A stretch of DNA of 64,000 nt from Epiperipatus broadwayi (taxonomy: Eukaryota; Onychophora; Udeonychophora; Euonychophora; Peripatidae). Below, one piece after another: positions 61,992 to 64,000 of the stretch (position 1 is the first letter of the stretch; each line of letters begins with the position of its first letter). The position numbers were made by a program, and so were the translations under genes. Under the pieces are notes generated by a model, which searched no databases, was not told the origin of the DNA, and was given only the letters and a program-made list of their open reading frames with translations. The stretch is taken from the NCBI GenBank assembly GCA_028023455.1, contig JAQFVV010006199.1:2916001-2980000 (forward strand). The letters are read 5' to 3'.

Positions 61992-64000
61992 AATCTGTAC
62001 ATAGTATGCCTACAAAAAATAAAAAAATATTAATTCTAAAAACATAAACAGTCAATAAAAAATATATTATACAATGTTGATGTGTAACCTAGACAAACAT
62101 ATATTTGGTTGTTAAATATACAAAAATTATAATATCAGGTAAAATCTACTAAACTCAGTGCTATGCATTTCGTCTGGTATTCTAATATAACAAGCTTCAA
62201 GATGTTGGATTATTATAATCAACTTCAAATTTATTCATAACTGTAAAAAAAATATGTGAAAATAATTGTAATCATACTAGATATAATTGTGATCATATTA
62301 GCAACAATTAAATTATACCAATCATATGGAATTAATTGCTCTTAAATTAGAGAGTTCTTGCTGTTGAATTTAACTTGCATAATAATCTAATTTAATAAAT
62401 GCAAATATAATAATTTATTTTATTATCAATAAATTTATAAAACATATTTGTGAATTTTAGTTTTAATTCAATTACATTTTCAAATCTTTTTTTTAAAAAA
62501 CTAGGTGTGAATATTAAATTCATATCTGATATATAGTAGATATACTAATACCATTTTTTATACTACAAAAATTTACACAAATGTTAACAGGATGAATTGT
62601 AACAGTATTATAACAGAACAACACAATCAATTGCAGGATGGTCTGATCAAGTCATTAGTAATTTTTCTAAAAATAAAACACTCATTTAATGCAATACATT
62701 TTATTTTTTCAAAGTGCAATTATTTTTTTTTATATATTGCAATTACACGCACACACACATGTATAATATTTTAAATTCATTTTATAAGAGATTAAGAAAA
62801 AAATATTACAAAGAGTGTATAATGATTTAGGGACATAACATCACAAAATTGCAGTTTTTATATTTAACATTAAGGTAAATATAATTATGGGTTAGTTCCT
62901 CCATTAGTAATGAAATGTGCATCATTCTACAATTATATATTTTTAATTTTTTACAATCTGCATGTCAATAACTAAGATTAATTTGTATCTTTACTCTTCA
63001 ATCAAAAATAGCTTCATATCCTTCCACCAACTATTATTCTCAGCTAGTTAGACGCTACTTAAAAGAATAATCATAAGCATAAAAGGCTTTTTTTATTTAA
63101 AAAAAAAAAACAAAACTACAATATTAAGAAAAAGACAATAGTTGAGAATGATTCAGTGAAATATTTACGTTGCAGGACTGTTTAGTGATTGTCTTAACAA
63201 ACTTATTTCCTACAAATTATCAAGCTAAATCAACGCATTAAAAAGTTCAAACTTTTAATTATTCAGTTTGGTCATCAATAGAAACACTTCTCAATAAAAT
63301 AAGCAAACCAATAACAATAAAACGATCCACTTTACATAAAATCCTATAATCAACAAACAAATAAATCTTTAGATCAATCATTATTATACTATCATGGGAA
63401 ATCAAATTCATTTGATTAATTGATGAAACAATATGACAATAAATACTATTAGAATAAATACCAAAATACACATAAACAAATGTTTTATTTTATTATGCAG
63501 TAAAACATGATAAGCTATATAAATTATGAAATAACATGTAAATTAAAAGCTAGTATAAGATTGCAGCCTGGTAATCAATTATCAAACAAAACAATAAGTT
63601 GAACTTCCAGTTACTGATTTCAACACTTTGCTAAATCCTACTAGGAAAATGTTATAGACTAAAAGCTAAAGAAAATATGAAATGTTAAACTTGCAAGTCA
63701 TAACAAACTAATAAATCTAAACTGTTGTATGTATAAATATTGCTATTCTTGATTATTAAAATATAATTAAATTTACTTATCAACTTTATATTTGTCTTTT
63801 CCATGCAATAAAATTAGCAGAATAGGGAGCATATCAATTTTCTAATAAGAATGGCAATTACTATTGAGATAACAAAAAAAATTGCTGCTATTAGCAAAGG
63901 AAAAGTTAACTTAAAATCTCATGCAAAGTTATGTTGGCTAAGATTTCAACCAGAAGTGAAAGTTGGTTAGAAAAATATGTTTTACCTTTTTAAAAAAAAT
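61992..64000. other. AT-rich stretch without recognisable genes
   Basis: No gene, RNA gene or transposon recognised up to the window edge. Confidence 0.45.

Overview
The window is very AT-rich (roughly a quarter G+C by eye) eukaryotic DNA, packed with dinucleotide and trinucleotide microsatellites and decayed transposable elements. It holds no convincing intact host gene. The mix of LINEs (one L1/Tx1-like), a Penelope-like fragment, Tigger/pogo and hAT DNA transposon relics and hammerhead-ribozyme repeats points to an animal, most likely an invertebrate with an AT-rich genome. I cannot name the species from sequence alone. Nearly all long open frames are microsatellite translations or chance frames.

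The main discovery is a set of repeats that carry type I hammerhead self-cleaving ribozymes (HHRs). Family A (monomer about 456 bp) lies at 3.4-4.4, 49.15-49.3, 50.5-51.25 and 57.25-57.66 kb. Family B (about 468 bp) lies at 9.95-10.1, 10.5-10.95, 13.4-14.3, 25.5-26.45 and 56.6-56.9 kb. A third type (389 bp spacing) lies at 21.4-22.0 kb, just downstream of a fragment resembling the C-terminal GIY-YIG region of a Penelope-like element (20.3-20.9 kb). Seven copies keep the complete catalytic core CTGANGA ... GAAA, a stem II, a self-complementary very short stem III (ACTAGT in A, AT[A]CGTAT-type in B) and compensating stem I strands. Six insertions, including one family without a visible ribozyme (36.3-37.0 kb), share one architecture: a 12-13 bp target-site duplication, a left arm that is an inverted truncated copy starting exactly at the duplication, a right arm in the opposite orientation, and a unique tail of about 37-50 nt before the second duplication. 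This looks like a family of non-autonomous, Penelope-mobilised (retrozyme-like) elements.

Layout: 0-7 kb, AT-rich with family A block 1; 7.2-7.8 kb, Tigger/pogo relic, with a second copy at 37.9-38.2 kb; 8.2 kb, a 270 bp TAA array; 10-14.3 kb, two family B elements; 16.6-19.3 kb, two LINE fragments; 19.5-22 kb, a palindromic element, a broken tRNA-Gly and the Penelope/HHR locus; 25.5-27.1 kb, a family B element and a three-unit tandem repeat; 27-33 kb, little but tRNA-like SINE remnants; 33.2-35.6 and 40.6-44.1 kb, two blocks with more CpG and fewer simple repeats, unidentified; 39.17 kb, a strand-switching TTA/TAA array; 39.85 kb, a hAT MITE with 8 bp duplication; 49.4-56.3 kb, a decayed L1/Tx1-like LINE interrupted by a family A element (perfect 13 bp duplication) and by about 1.2 kb of unknown DNA; 57-62 kb, a family A copy, a broken coiled-coil retroelement-like ORF, a degenerate tandem array and a 75 bp direct repeat.

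The elements make sense together: Penelope-type reverse transcriptase/GIY-YIG machinery is the known host of animal hammerheads, and the small HHR repeats look like its parasites. No annotation here comes from a database search; homology calls rest on motif recognition.
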